From an uncultured Bacteroidota bacterium (GTDB lineage: Bacteria > Bacteroidota > Bacteroidia > B-17B0 > Aurantibacillaceae), in NCBI GenBank assembly GCA_937873155.1, contig CALMVZ010000010.1, positions 434,001 to 498,000 of the forward strand: a stretch of 64,000 bases of DNA. Direction: 5' to 3'. Within the stretch, counting starts at the first letter, position 1, and the number at the start of each line of letters is the position of its first letter. Made by a program: the position numbers and the translations under genes. This document shows positions 35,771 to 43,275 of this stretch, piece by piece. Under the pieces are notes generated by a model that made no database searches, was not told the origin of the DNA, and saw only the letters and a list, made by a program, of their open reading frames with translations.

Positions 35771-35834
35771 CCGGATAGAGAAGGAAAAATATCCACAAAA
35801 CGCCTCTCGAACCAATGAAGGCTATAGAATTTCT

Positions 35835-35842
35835 TAACTTTG
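35835..35842 (+). promoter_or_regulatory. -7 box abutting the methyltransferase start
   Basis: TAACTTTG matches TAnnTTTG and ends only four bases before the ATG at 35847, so the transcript would be nearly leaderless. No -33 element is clear. Confidence 0.4.
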
Positions 35843-35846
35843 AAAT

Positions 35847-36602
35847 ATGTCCGATAAGCTCTGGTTCAAAGATTGGTTCAACTCGCCTTATTATCACATT
35901 CTATACAAAAAACGTGATGATAAAGAAGCGCAATTCTTTATGGATGCGTTGGCAAAACATTTGCAATTGAACGCATCGCATAAGATCTGGGACCTCGCCT
36001 GTGGGAAAGGAAGACACTCCATTTATTTAAATTCAAAAAGACTCAACGTCATCGGCACCGATCTTTCGGAGAACAGTATTAAAGAAGCTTTAAAAAATTC
36101 CAACGACACATTAGAATTCTACACACACGACATGCGCACGCCGTTCCGGATAAATTATTTCACGCATGTATTTAATTTATTTACCAGCATTGGTTATTTC
36201 GAAGACGAGCGCGATAATTTAAAAGTATTTAAGAATGTGTTTCAATCATTGAAGCCGGGTGGTTTGTTCGTTGTGGACTTTTTTAATGTACTGGACGTAA
36301 AAGCCTGCATGATCCCGGATAATAAAATGATAGTAGAAGGTATCGAATTTCACATCTGCAAAAAGATCGAAAACAATAAGATCATTAAACGTATCGAATT
36401 CTCTGATAAAGGCAAAGACTATTTCTTCGAAGAGAAAGTCTCTCTCTTAAATAAATTCTCATTTGAAAGTATGGCTGCCGCTGCAGGTTTTAAATTAGAA
36501 AATGTATTTGGCGATTACCAATTGAATCCTTTCGATGAGAAAAAGTCCGACCGATTAATTTTAATGTTTCGCAAGGAGGCGTCCCTTTCGGGAAGAAAGT
36601 AA
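35847..36602 (+). CDS. Class I SAM-dependent methyltransferase
   Basis: 251 residues. The Rossmann methyltransferase motifs are motif I IWDLACGKGRHS (about residues 46-57), the acidic ribose-binding end of strand two VIGTDLS (about 69), the YTHDMR region, motif IV/post-I FNLFTSIGYF and LKPGGLFVVDFFNV. The protein uses S-adenosylmethionine. Its acceptor is not visible, though the type is common among small-molecule methylases. It is followed one base later by priA and is probably in its operon. Confidence 0.85.
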   Translation: MSDKLWFKDWFNSPYYHILYKKRDDKEAQFFMDALAKHLQLNASHKIWDLACGKGRHSIYLNSKRLNVIGTDLSENSIKEALKNSNDTLEFYTHDMRTPFRINYFTHVFNLFTSIGYFEDERDNLKVFKNVFQSLKPGGLFVVDFFNVLDVKACMIPDNKMIVEGIEFHICKKIENNKIIKRIEFSDKGKDYFFEEKVSLLNKFSFESMAAAAGFKLENVFGDYQLNPFDEKKSDRLILMFRKEASLSGRK

Positions 36603-36603
36603 A

Positions 36604-39312
36604 ATGGAGCGCACCACTTTATTTGTTGATGTCATAGTGCCTTTAGCTGTACCGCAAAAATACACCTATCGTGTGCCTGTGGAATTGAACGATGAAGTGG
36701 AAATAGGAAAACGCGTCCTTGTGCAATTCGGGAAATCAAAATTCTATTCGGCTATTGTTTCTAAAGTTCATGACAAAGCGCCGGTAGATTATGTGGCTAA
36801 ATATATCGATTCGGTGATCGATGAAAAACCAATCGTGTTAGAAAAACAACTCACGTTCTGGGATTGGATGGCGTATTACTATATGTGCGGTCCCGGTGAA
36901 GTGATGAATGCGGCTCTTCCATCAGCTCTAAAACTTAGTTCAGTCGCCAATATCCAATTGAACCCCGGTTTTAATTTCGAAGAGAGTGATCATTCTCAGT
37001 TTTCCGATAAAGAACATTTGATCATTGATGCGCTGCATCATAATGACACTCTGAGTTTCGAGGATGTAAGCAAGATCCTGAAAATAAGATCCATTCATAA
37101 AACAGTTAATGATCTGATCAAAAAAGGAGCGATAGAGGTTTATGAAGAAGTAAAAGATAAATACAAACCGAAATTAGTTTCGTTCGTAAAATTAGATCCC
37201 GGGTACAAAGACGAATCAAAATTGAAAGAGCTGTTGGATAAACTCGAGAAGAAAGCTTTCAAGCAAGCAGAGGCCCTGTTGTATTTTTTGCATATTGCAA
37301 AAACAACAGGAGATCCTGATAAGCGTCCTTCGGACGGTCAGGATGACAGCTCGCTCCAGAAGGGAAATCCGGATAACAAGAGCATTCCTGTAACCCCGGA
37401 CTTTAGTCCGGGGACAGACGACACTGCCCCCACCACCAAGCGGACCGGGCAAAGCGAAGGTCCGTGGATACAGAAGAACGAACTCTCTAAGAAATGCGAC
37501 GTCGCTGCGATAAATTCGCTTGTGAAGAAAGGCGTGTTCACCGAAGAAAAATTCGAGATCGGACGTTTGCAATTCTCTAATTCTAAAAAACAAAAGAAAA
37601 CACTCACCAAAGAACAAACCAAAGCATACGCAGAAATTAAAAAGTCTTTCGAAAAACATTCTGTCAATTTATTGCATGGCGTAACCGGTTCCGGGAAAAC
37701 AGAATTGTATGCGAAATTAATTGAAGAAACTATCGGTAACGGACAACAGGTTCTTTTCCTATTACCCGAGATCGCTTTAACTACACAGCTCATCACTCGT
37801 ATGCGTACTTATTTTGGTGATAAAGTAGGGGTGTACCATTCCAAATTCAGTGAGAACGAGCGGGTGGAGATCTGGAACAATGTTCTGAACAACACCGGAG
37901 AAAATACTTACAGTGTTGTAATGGGTGCCCGTTCCGCTTTGTTTTTGCCATACGCGAATTTGGGTTTAATTATTATTGACGAAGAGCATGATTACTCTTA
38001 CAAGCAGCACGATCCTGCACCGCGCTACCACGCAAGAGATGCTGCTATTTATTTATCGACGTTGCACAATGCAAAAGTATTATTAGGCTCCGCAACTCCA
38101 TCACTCGAAACCTACAATAACGCGGCAACAGGTAAATATGGTTTAATTGAATTGAACAAACGCTTCACCGATGGCGCAGCCAACGAAATGGTGATCTGTG
38201 ATATTAAACAATCCGAACATTCGGTGCCTTCGACAAGCTCAGGCACCGCCTCCTTCGATTCAGCGGCTGATAAAAAGAACCAGGTGCCTGAACTCGTCGA
38301 AGGCACTTCCATGAGGCACAAATCGATCCTGACTCACCCATTACACGAAGCCATTAAAACCGCTCTAAAGAACAAAGAACAAATTATCCTATTTCAGAAC
38401 CGCCGGGGCTTTGCGCCTTATACGGAATGTGCTTCCTGTGGTTGGATCCCCCATTGCAGGCAATGTGATGTGTCTTTGATTTTTCATAAACATTCCAATA
38501 AATTAACCTGTCACTATTGCGGTTATACCATTTCTCCGCCGAGTGCCTGTGCAGCTTGCGGACATAATGATCTTCGTTACAAAGGCATGGGCACTGAGAA
38601 GATAGAAGAAGAGATTGAGATCTTATTTCCCGAAGCAAAGATCGCGCGCATGGATCTGGATACCACCCGCAGCAAATACGCCTACAAACAAATTATTGAT
38701 GATTTTGAAGAACAGAACATTGATATATTGATTGGTACGCAAATGGTAACAAAAGGACTCGACTTCGATCATGTGAGTGTGGTGGGAATTTTAAACGCAG
38801 ATTCATTATTCTCCTTTCCTGATTTCCGCTCGCACGAGAGAGGTTACCAGTTAATAACACAGGTAAGCGGAAGGGCAGGGCGTAAACACAAACAGGGAAA
38901 AGTATTCATCCAAACTTTGCAACCACAGCATCCGGTGATCCAGTATGTGATCCGGGATGATCTGAAATTATTTTACAATAACCAGTTACTCGAGCGTAAG
39001 CAATACCATTACCCGCCATACTCGCGCCTCATCCAGTTAAGTGTAGTAGCCAAAGATGTGAACCTCGTAAACAACATGAGCGAAGAACTCGCCAAACGTT
39101 TAAAAGGCACCTTCGGCAAAGATCTCCTCGGCCCTCAATTCCCCTTAGTAAGCAAAATAAAGAACAACTACTACAAACGCATCATTTTAAAAATAGATAA
39201 ATCTTTAGGTCCGCAGAATGTCCGCCATATTTTGAATTCGGAAATCAATAACTTACATCAAAGCTTTAGGGAAGAAAATTTTAGAATACAAATAGATGTC
39301 GATCCCTACTAG
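36604..39312 (+). CDS. priA: PriA: primosomal replication restart helicase, with two in-frame repeat insertions
   Basis: 902 residues; I judge about 820 to be usual in this phylum. The N-terminal 3'-DNA-binding domain (1-105) and winged helix are followed by Walker A GVTGSGKTE (about 358), Walker B DEEH (about 458), GSATPSLETY, an eight-Cys zinc module (CASCGW, CRQC, CHYCGY, CAACG; about 608-660) and helicase motifs GTQMVTKGLDFD and QVSGRAGR. PriA reloads DnaB at stalled forks. Two segments look foreign: about residues 239-290 (37320-37470), holding several palindromes, and about 540-568 (38224-38306), an inverted pair of the REP-like element read as VPSTSSGT and VPELVEGT. Both keep the frame, so the protein is probably functional. 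A diverged second copy of its last codons follows the stop. Confidence 0.93.
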   Translation: MERTTLFVDVIVPLAVPQKYTYRVPVELNDEVEIGKRVLVQFGKSKFYSAIVSKVHDKAPVDYVAKYIDSVIDEKPIVLEKQLTFWDWMAYYYMCGPGEVMNAALPSALKLSSVANIQLNPGFNFEESDHSQFSDKEHLIIDALHHNDTLSFEDVSKILKIRSIHKTVNDLIKKGAIEVYEEVKDKYKPKLVSFVKLDPGYKDESKLKELLDKLEKKAFKQAEALLYFLHIAKTTGDPDKRPSDGQDDSSLQKGNPDNKSIPVTPDFSPGTDDTAPTTKRTGQSEGPWIQKNELSKKCDVAAINSLVKKGVFTEEKFEIGRLQFSNSKKQKKTLTKEQTKAYAEIKKSFEKHSVNLLHGVTGSGKTELYAKLIEETIGNGQQVLFLLPEIALTTQLITRMRTYFGDKVGVYHSKFSENERVEIWNNVLNNTGENTYSVVMGARSALFLPYANLGLIIIDEEHDYSYKQHDPAPRYHARDAAIYLSTLHNAKVLLGSATPSLETYNNAATGKYGLIELNKRFTDGAANEMVICDIKQSEHSVPSTSSGTASFDSAADKKNQVPELVEGTSMRHKSILTHPLHEAIKTALKNKEQIILFQNRRGFAPYTECASCGWIPHCRQCDVSLIFHKHSNKLTCHYCGYTISPPSACAACGHNDLRYKGMGTEKIEEEIEILFPEAKIARMDLDTTRSKYAYKQIIDDFEEQNIDILIGTQMVTKGLDFDHVSVVGILNADSLFSFPDFRSHERGYQLITQVSGRAGRKHKQGKVFIQTLQPQHPVIQYVIRDDLKLFYNNQLLERKQYHYPPYSRLIQLSVVAKDVNLVNNMSEELAKRLKGTFGKDLLGPQFPLVSKIKNNYYKRIILKIDKSLGPQNVRHILNSEINNLHQSFREENFRIQIDVDPY
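37320..37470. repeat. Palindrome cluster inserted in frame in priA
   Basis: The palindrome CCCCGGACTTTAGTCCGGGG (37394-37413) is the same family as those at 51150 and 51247. Nearby are GTCCTTCGGAC (from about 37325) and CGGACC/GGTCCG (37441-37464). The encoded stretch is low-complexity (PSDGQDDSSLQKGNPDNK ...) and interrupts the winged-helix region of PriA between AKTTG and KNELSKK. Confidence 0.7.
38224..38306. repeat. Inverted REP-like pair inserted in frame in priA
   Basis: Unit one (38224-38246) has stem GTGCCT/AGGCAC with loop TCGACAAGCTC. Unit two (38284-38306) has the same stem with the reversed loop GAACTCGTCGA, followed by CACTTCCATGAG. The layout matches the pair at 35035-35123. 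It lies in the linker before the PriA zinc module. Confidence 0.85.
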
Positions 39313-39316
39313 CGCC

Positions 39317-39340
39317 GTCATCCTGAGCTTGCTGAAGGGC
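39317..39340. repeat. TCCTGAGCTTGCTGAAGG-type repeat between priA and its vestigial 3' copy
   Basis: GTCATCCTGAGCTTGCTGAA followed by GGGC starts a few bases after the priA stop. Its core resembles the CCTGAGCTTGTCGAAGG form of the REP-like family, but the stem is not complete. Confidence 0.5.
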
Positions 39341-39345
39341 TGAAC

Positions 39346-39393
39346 TACAGAGACGAAACCTTCAAAGTACAAATAGACGTAGCCCATTATTAA
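39346..39393 (+). pseudogene. Vestigial duplicate of the priA 3' end
   Basis: Codons at 39346-39393 read YRDETFKVQIDVAHY and then TAA. The true end of PriA reads FREENFRIQIDVDPY and then TAG. Nine of 15 residues are identical and most others are conservative, and both are followed by a stop. The two copies are separated by a repeat element (39317-39340). The second copy has no upstream coding frame. Confidence 0.7.
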
Positions 39394-39405
39394 TACACGA
39401 ATGTT

Positions 39406-39442
39406 CTCCCCCTTTTTTCAAGGGGGAGTACGGCTTTAGCCG
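39406..39442. repeat. Intergenic palindromes CTCCCCCTT/AAGGGGGAG and CGGCTTTAGCCG
   Basis: A perfect 9-bp inverted repeat (39406-39414 with 39420-39428) is followed at once by the palindrome CGGCTTTAGCCG (39431-39442). Both are common intergenic types in this phylum as I know them. Confidence 0.65.
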
Positions 39443-39510
39443 GGAGGGGGTTGATGAATTGAAGAAGAAAGCTTATACAAAAACGAGAAGGAGTCTTTTG
39501 ATCGAAAAAT

Positions 39511-39536
39511 AAACACCTCTGAGAGTAGGTGTTTTT
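39511..39536 (+). terminator. Rho-independent terminator downstream of priA
   Basis: AAACACCT (39511-39518) pairs with AGGTGTTT (39527-39534) across an 8-base loop, followed by further T. It is the only clear terminator between priA and the next gene. Confidence 0.75.
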
Positions 39537-39591
39537 ACCTATAGTTAGTCTCATTTTTTTTGCTTTATTTTACTTGACCCCATTTTAGAAT

Positions 39592-41091
39592 TTGAATTCC
39601 ATCAAAAAATATCTTGGTATATTTTTGGCTCTCGTTGCCACAGGTACAAGCTATGTCTTTCAATTAAAACATATTTTCGAATCTTATATCACGCTCATAA
39701 TTGCATTTCTTGCAATTGGATATATAATAATTGATAAATGTATTAAGACGCGAAATTCAAAATCACCAGGTTTAGGTAAAGGCTATGAGTTTTCTGAAGA
39801 AAAGCGAAAAAGAGCAAAGGTGGTAATAGTTGCTACGCTCATTTTAGTTTTGTTATTGGTGTTTGGAACGATTTATTTCAATATTATTTATAAAAACAAA
39901 GTAAATGAAAATGATATAGGGATTATTGTTACAGAATTTAATAATTCAGGTAATGATTTGTTTACTAATGATCTTTATTCAGATTTGAGTAATCAGCCCG
40001 ATATAAGAAAAAGCGATTCGATAAAAGTCATTATTCATAATTGTTTTATTGCAGTTCAGCCAAATAAGGAATCAGACACATTGAAGAATATTTTTAAAAG
40101 GAATAAATTAAATAAAGGATTAATAGTTTTTGGGGAGAGAAATGAAGATAAAATCTCGAACCAGAAAATTTTTAGATGCATGATTTATGTGAATAATCTT
40201 AGAGGATTATTTGTTGATTCAGTTATGATAGACGTCGAAGGGTCTGACGAAAAAGTAATTTACATTAAGACACCTCTACTTATTGACTTTAAACTGAAGG
40301 AACAAAGTAAAAAATTGGCAACCTTTATTCTTGGATTACTCCAATTTAACTCAAAGCAATATGAAAAATCCGAAAAAACATTCAATAAGATTATAAGCGA
40401 ATCAGATTCTGTAACATATAGCAAAAAGTTAATAGCTGCATGTAAGTTATTTATTGGAAATGGTAATTTCGGTCTTGGAAAATATAAGGAAGCTATTCAA
40501 CAGTATCGTGTCGGTGTTGAATTTGATTCTACCAACGCCCACCTGTATTATAATTTGGGGTCTCTTTCCTTAATGAACAAAAAACTTGCAGAAGCTTATT
40601 TATTCTATAAAAAGGCGCATCAAATTGATGACGATCTTTTAATTCCAGACATCGACCTTAAAAAGGAAAAAAAGAAAGCAGAAAATAAACGCTTTGATTC
40701 GAAAGACAAAGATGTATTTTCAATTGATGATTCTGAATTTAAGAAATTAGAAACAAAGGTTGACTGGTCTAAACTTGGCCTCTCTAATGAAAATGAACCT
40801 AAAGTATGTGGAGATTTTTTGCCGTCTGACAATAACTATTTGATTGAAAATATACCCTATATAGTATTATTCAAGTCTGATAATACAGTTCAAATGTATA
40901 TAGACCAGAACGATAATTTACTGTTATTTAATAAAGATGGGACATATTTTTTTATGATAGGTCGTGTGATCAAAAAAGAGAACGTTAGGTTTTTAGTGGA
41001 TAATTGTAAAAATATTTGGTTGATAGATGAAAAGGGGTACATTGTTTCCAAAAAAGGAATAGTGGGTAGGATGTATCCGCAAAAAAAATAA
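39592..41091 (+). CDS. Membrane-anchored TPR protein, AT-rich, unknown function
   Basis: 499 residues from a TTG start; no ATG lies near the apparent N-terminus. Three hydrophobic segments (about 7-20, 31-48, 78-98) precede an extracytoplasmic or cytosolic region with DIGIIVTEFNNSGND near 115-130. A TPR stretch follows (about 235-345; LGKYKEAIQQYRVGVEFDSTNAHLYYNLGSLSLMNKKLAEAYLFYKKA), and then a C-terminal beta-rich domain (about 385-499). I do not recognise the whole protein. Base composition and codon use are visibly more AT-rich than in priA and the methyltransferase. It is bracketed by repeats (39317-39442 and 41223-41500), which suggests an accessory gene. Confidence 0.65.
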   Translation: MNSIKKYLGIFLALVATGTSYVFQLKHIFESYITLIIAFLAIGYIIIDKCIKTRNSKSPGLGKGYEFSEEKRKRAKVVIVATLILVLLLVFGTIYFNIIYKNKVNENDIGIIVTEFNNSGNDLFTNDLYSDLSNQPDIRKSDSIKVIIHNCFIAVQPNKESDTLKNIFKRNKLNKGLIVFGERNEDKISNQKIFRCMIYVNNLRGLFVDSVMIDVEGSDEKVIYIKTPLLIDFKLKEQSKKLATFILGLLQFNSKQYEKSEKTFNKIISESDSVTYSKKLIAACKLFIGNGNFGLGKYKEAIQQYRVGVEFDSTNAHLYYNLGSLSLMNKKLAEAYLFYKKAHQIDDDLLIPDIDLKKEKKKAENKRFDSKDKDVFSIDDSEFKKLETKVDWSKLGLSNENEPKVCGDFLPSDNNYLIENIPYIVLFKSDNTVQMYIDQNDNLLLFNKDGTYFFMIGRVIKKENVRFLVDNCKNIWLIDEKGYIVSKKGIVGRMYPQKK

Positions 41092-41222
41092 CCCCGTTGT
41101 AGCGGATTACAATCCATTCCTATCTAAACTGATAGTATCCAGTTAATAACCTGTTAAAACATTTAACAAACCCGCACCGGAGTTTGAGTTTATTTCAAAT
41201 TAGATTTGTCAACTTGCATGGG

Positions 41223-41500
41223 AGTTCAGTAAACTACCTTGGCAGTTCAGTCAGCAAGGACGGGAGCAGAGTAAGCTACTTCGGGAGTTCAGTCAGCAAG
41301 CACGGGAGCAGAGTGACCTGTCTCGGGAGTTCAGTCAGCAAGGACGGGAGCAGAGTGACCTAAGTTGGAAGTTCAGTCAGCAAGCACGGGAGCAGAGTGA
41401 CCTACGTTAGGAGTTCAGTCAGGAAGCACGGGAGCAGAGTGACCTACGTTAGGAGTTCAGTCAGCAAGTGCGGGAGCAGAGTAAACTACCTCGGGAGCTT
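41223..41500. repeat. 42-bp tandem repeat (six copies) built from two related 21-bp halves
   Basis: The motif AGTTCAGTCAG starts at 41244, 41286, 41328, 41370, 41412 and 41454, always 42 bases apart; a half-unit precedes at 41223. Each unit is a 21-mer of the form GGGAGTTCAGTCAGCAAG followed by a 21-mer of the form CGGGAGCAGAGTGACCTA. The outermost copies at both ends carry AGTAAACTACCT in place of AGTGACCT. The frames are closed by TAA at 41361, so it is not a continuous coding repeat. It fills most of the 738-base gap between the AT-rich gene and the GAF gene. Confidence 0.9.
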
Positions 41501-41616
41501 TGCAAAAATGCCGCATATCGCACCGGTTTATCCAATATCTTACATAAGTAATCATCAGCTTCTTTCAGGTTTTAAATTCCTTCATGCATGCCGTTACTTT
41601 GCTAAAAAATAACGAC

Positions 41617-41700
41617 ATGAAAAAACCAACATTAAACGCAGTAATACAATTTACACTTCTGGTAATTTACCTCGCAATTAAAACAAAAGGCACGTATTGA
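41617..41700 (+). CDS. Possible 27-residue hydrophobic peptide
   Basis: ATG at 41617 to TGA at 41700 encodes MKKPTLNAVIQFTLLVIYLA then IKTKGTY, a single short transmembrane-like segment with a basic start. It lies between the 42-bp array and the GAF gene. Its length and composition fit a small membrane peptide, but chance is a real alternative. Confidence 0.25.
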   Translation: MKKPTLNAVIQFTLLVIYLAIKTKGTY

Positions 41701-41829
41701 CAGCAGGCGTATCTAAAATCTAAGCCTCATTTAGCCTACGTGTTTTATACGATTCTTTTCTGTTTCCTATGCTCTACCTTCGTAAAGCAGATCCTGTCCT
41801 ATTACAGAAATTTAAAACCTTACTATATC

Positions 41830-42540
41830 ATGGATATTCAGAAATTAAAATTATTGGTGAACACCATTCAAAAATTATCGCTCGCCCGCGATATTGATAC
41901 CGTTACAAGTGTTGTACGCAAAGCCGCAAGGGAATTAACAGGTGCCGACGGCGCCACATTCGTTCTGAAAGATGAAGGCAAATGTTACTATGCCGACGAG
42001 GATGCCATCGCCCCATTATGGAAAGGACAAAGATTTCCAATGTCAGCATGCGTAAGCGGCTGGACAATGATCAATAAAAAATCAGTAGCGATAAAAGATA
42101 TTTATAAGGACGACAGGATACCTGTGGAAGCTTACAGGTCAACCTTTGTAAAAAGTCTCGCGATGGTACCCATACGCACAATGGAACCAATAGGAGCTAT
42201 CGGGAATTATTGGGCTGATCAGCATGAGCCTACAGAAGAAGAGATCGAGCTCCTGCAAACACTGGCTGATATTACTTCTATATCAATTGAAAATGTTTAC
42301 GTCTTCAACGAACTGAAAGAACAAAATAAAAAATTGTACGAAATTGCTTTTATGCAATCTCACCAGGTAAGAGTCCCGGTAGCACAAATTCAGGGCTTAT
42401 TCAATTTATTCGATTTCGAAAACCCAAAACACCCCCATAACCCCGAGATCTTTAAAAAACTAAAAGTAACTATAGATTCTTTCGATGGGATAATTAAAGA
42501 AATCACTCAATTGACAAGCAAAATAAAAATTTCCCCATAA
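41830..42540 (+). CDS. GAF-domain sensor with HisKA-like helix but no ATPase domain
   Basis: 236 residues from ATG 41830 (MDIQKLKLLVNTIQKLS). A GTG 90 bases upstream would add a hydrophobic stretch, but it is less likely for this cytosolic family. The GAF domain spans about 10-165 (AARELTGADGATFVLKDEGKCYYADED ... SACVSGWTMINKKSVAIKDIYKDDRIP). The final 60 residues hold FMQSHQVRVPVAQIQGLFNLF, which matches the dimerisation H-box (SH..R.P) of histidine kinases, and end after the second helix. No N, G1 or G2 boxes follow, so it cannot autophosphorylate as a normal kinase. It may be phosphorylated in trans or act as a dimerising sensor. It converges with two MEDS genes. Confidence 0.8.
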   Translation: MDIQKLKLLVNTIQKLSLARDIDTVTSVVRKAARELTGADGATFVLKDEGKCYYADEDAIAPLWKGQRFPMSACVSGWTMINKKSVAIKDIYKDDRIPVEAYRSTFVKSLAMVPIRTMEPIGAIGNYWADQHEPTEEEIELLQTLADITSISIENVYVFNELKEQNKKLYEIAFMQSHQVRVPVAQIQGLFNLFDFENPKHPHNPEIFKKLKVTIDSFDGIIKEITQLTSKIKISP

Positions 42541-42574
42541 CCGGAATATTTTCAGTTTGTAGCTGTTGGGATCA

Positions 42575-43189
42575 TCACTTCCCGCAAAGAACCGCGATCA
42601 TTTGATCCAGTTCAAGATGTATAGTTGGATGGGAAGCTAATTTTAAATAATGCGGATTTATTTGTGTTATCGTATCGCTGATCACAATACTTTTATGCGC
42701 AAGTAAACTTTGACGCATTGCTTCCTGCGGTAATGTATCCCTGTGATATTGACAAACGCCGGATAATTCTTTTCTTCTTTTAAATACTTCTTCAAGTCCC
42801 AATTCATAATCCAGTAATTTAGAAAAATCTTTTTCCGGCCCGAATTCCCAGGTCATGTCCCCCGAAGCCCATAAACCTTTATAACCCTTGTTCAATGCAA
42901 CATCCAAAAGATCTTCAAGCTTCTCTAACATTAACCTGCTGTCAAAACGCCCGTTGATAGATAGGGGCTCTGAAGAAAGGATCAAGCGTCCTTTTTCTAA
43001 TTCAGAAGTCACATCTACCCCAATAGAAGAAAGTGTAGAACCCATGCCGGCCGTCATCGGAACGCTGTTAAGATACAGGCACTGGTAACCTTCTGCAAGT
43101 TTACGCTGAATCATTAAAGCTAAGATCGGTAACTTTTGAGAGGGAGACCCTTCATAGATCATACACTGGTGTCGCGATTCGGTTTCCAT
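42575..43189 (-). CDS. Stand-alone MEDS-domain protein (1)
   Basis: 204 residues, all one MEDS (DcmR-type sensory) domain: HQCMIYEGSPSQKLPILALMIQRKLAEGYQCLYLNS, then GRLILSSEP, GYKGLWASGDMTWEFGPEKDFSKLLDYELGLEEVF and SGVCQYHRDTLP. The fold is related to RecA/KaiC ATPases but lacks a Walker A. MEDS domains are usually sensors fused to kinases or regulators; here nothing is fused. It is distantly similar to the next gene. It converges with the GAF protein, 34 bases apart. Confidence 0.8.
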   Translation of the reverse strand: METESRHQCMIYEGSPSQKLPILALMIQRKLAEGYQCLYLNSVPMTAGMGSTLSSIGVDVTSELEKGRLILSSEPLSINGRFDSRLMLEKLEDLLDVALNKGYKGLWASGDMTWEFGPEKDFSKLLDYELGLEEVFKRRKELSGVCQYHRDTLPQEAMRQSLLAHKSIVISDTITQINPHYLKLASHPTIHLELDQMIAVLCGK

Positions 43190-43275
43190 AATTCTGTCCG
43201 TAGCTAAAGATACTATTATTTAAAAACAGGTTCATTCTGAAAATAAAATGTCCAGGATCATTCATATCACATTCG

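Noticed and set aside
35556-35837. Open frame of 93 codons rich in VVELVETT and ASRAAE repeats
   Set aside because: It is the direct translation of the 60-bp hairpin array, whose period is a multiple of three. The opposite strand is equally open, and there is no promoter, start context or domain.
37216-37796. Two overlapping minus-strand frames opposite priA
   Set aside because: They are antisense to the helicase domain and the repeat insertion; there is no coding signal.
41223-41500. Possible CRISPR array
   Set aside because: The period of 42 has no unique spacers. The whole unit is conserved, built of two similar 21-mers, and no cas genes are in the window.
41397-41612. Open frame with VTYVRSSVSKHGSR-like 14-residue repeats
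   Set aside because: It is the translation of the 42-bp array. The frame is closed upstream by TAA at 41361, so it does not cover the array, and it starts at GTG inside a repeat.
41740-41829. GTG start adding 30 hydrophobic residues to the GAF protein
   Set aside because: GAF/HisKA proteins of this type start near the helix before the GAF domain, and the ATG at 41830 fits. The extra segment could be a membrane helix, so some doubt remains.
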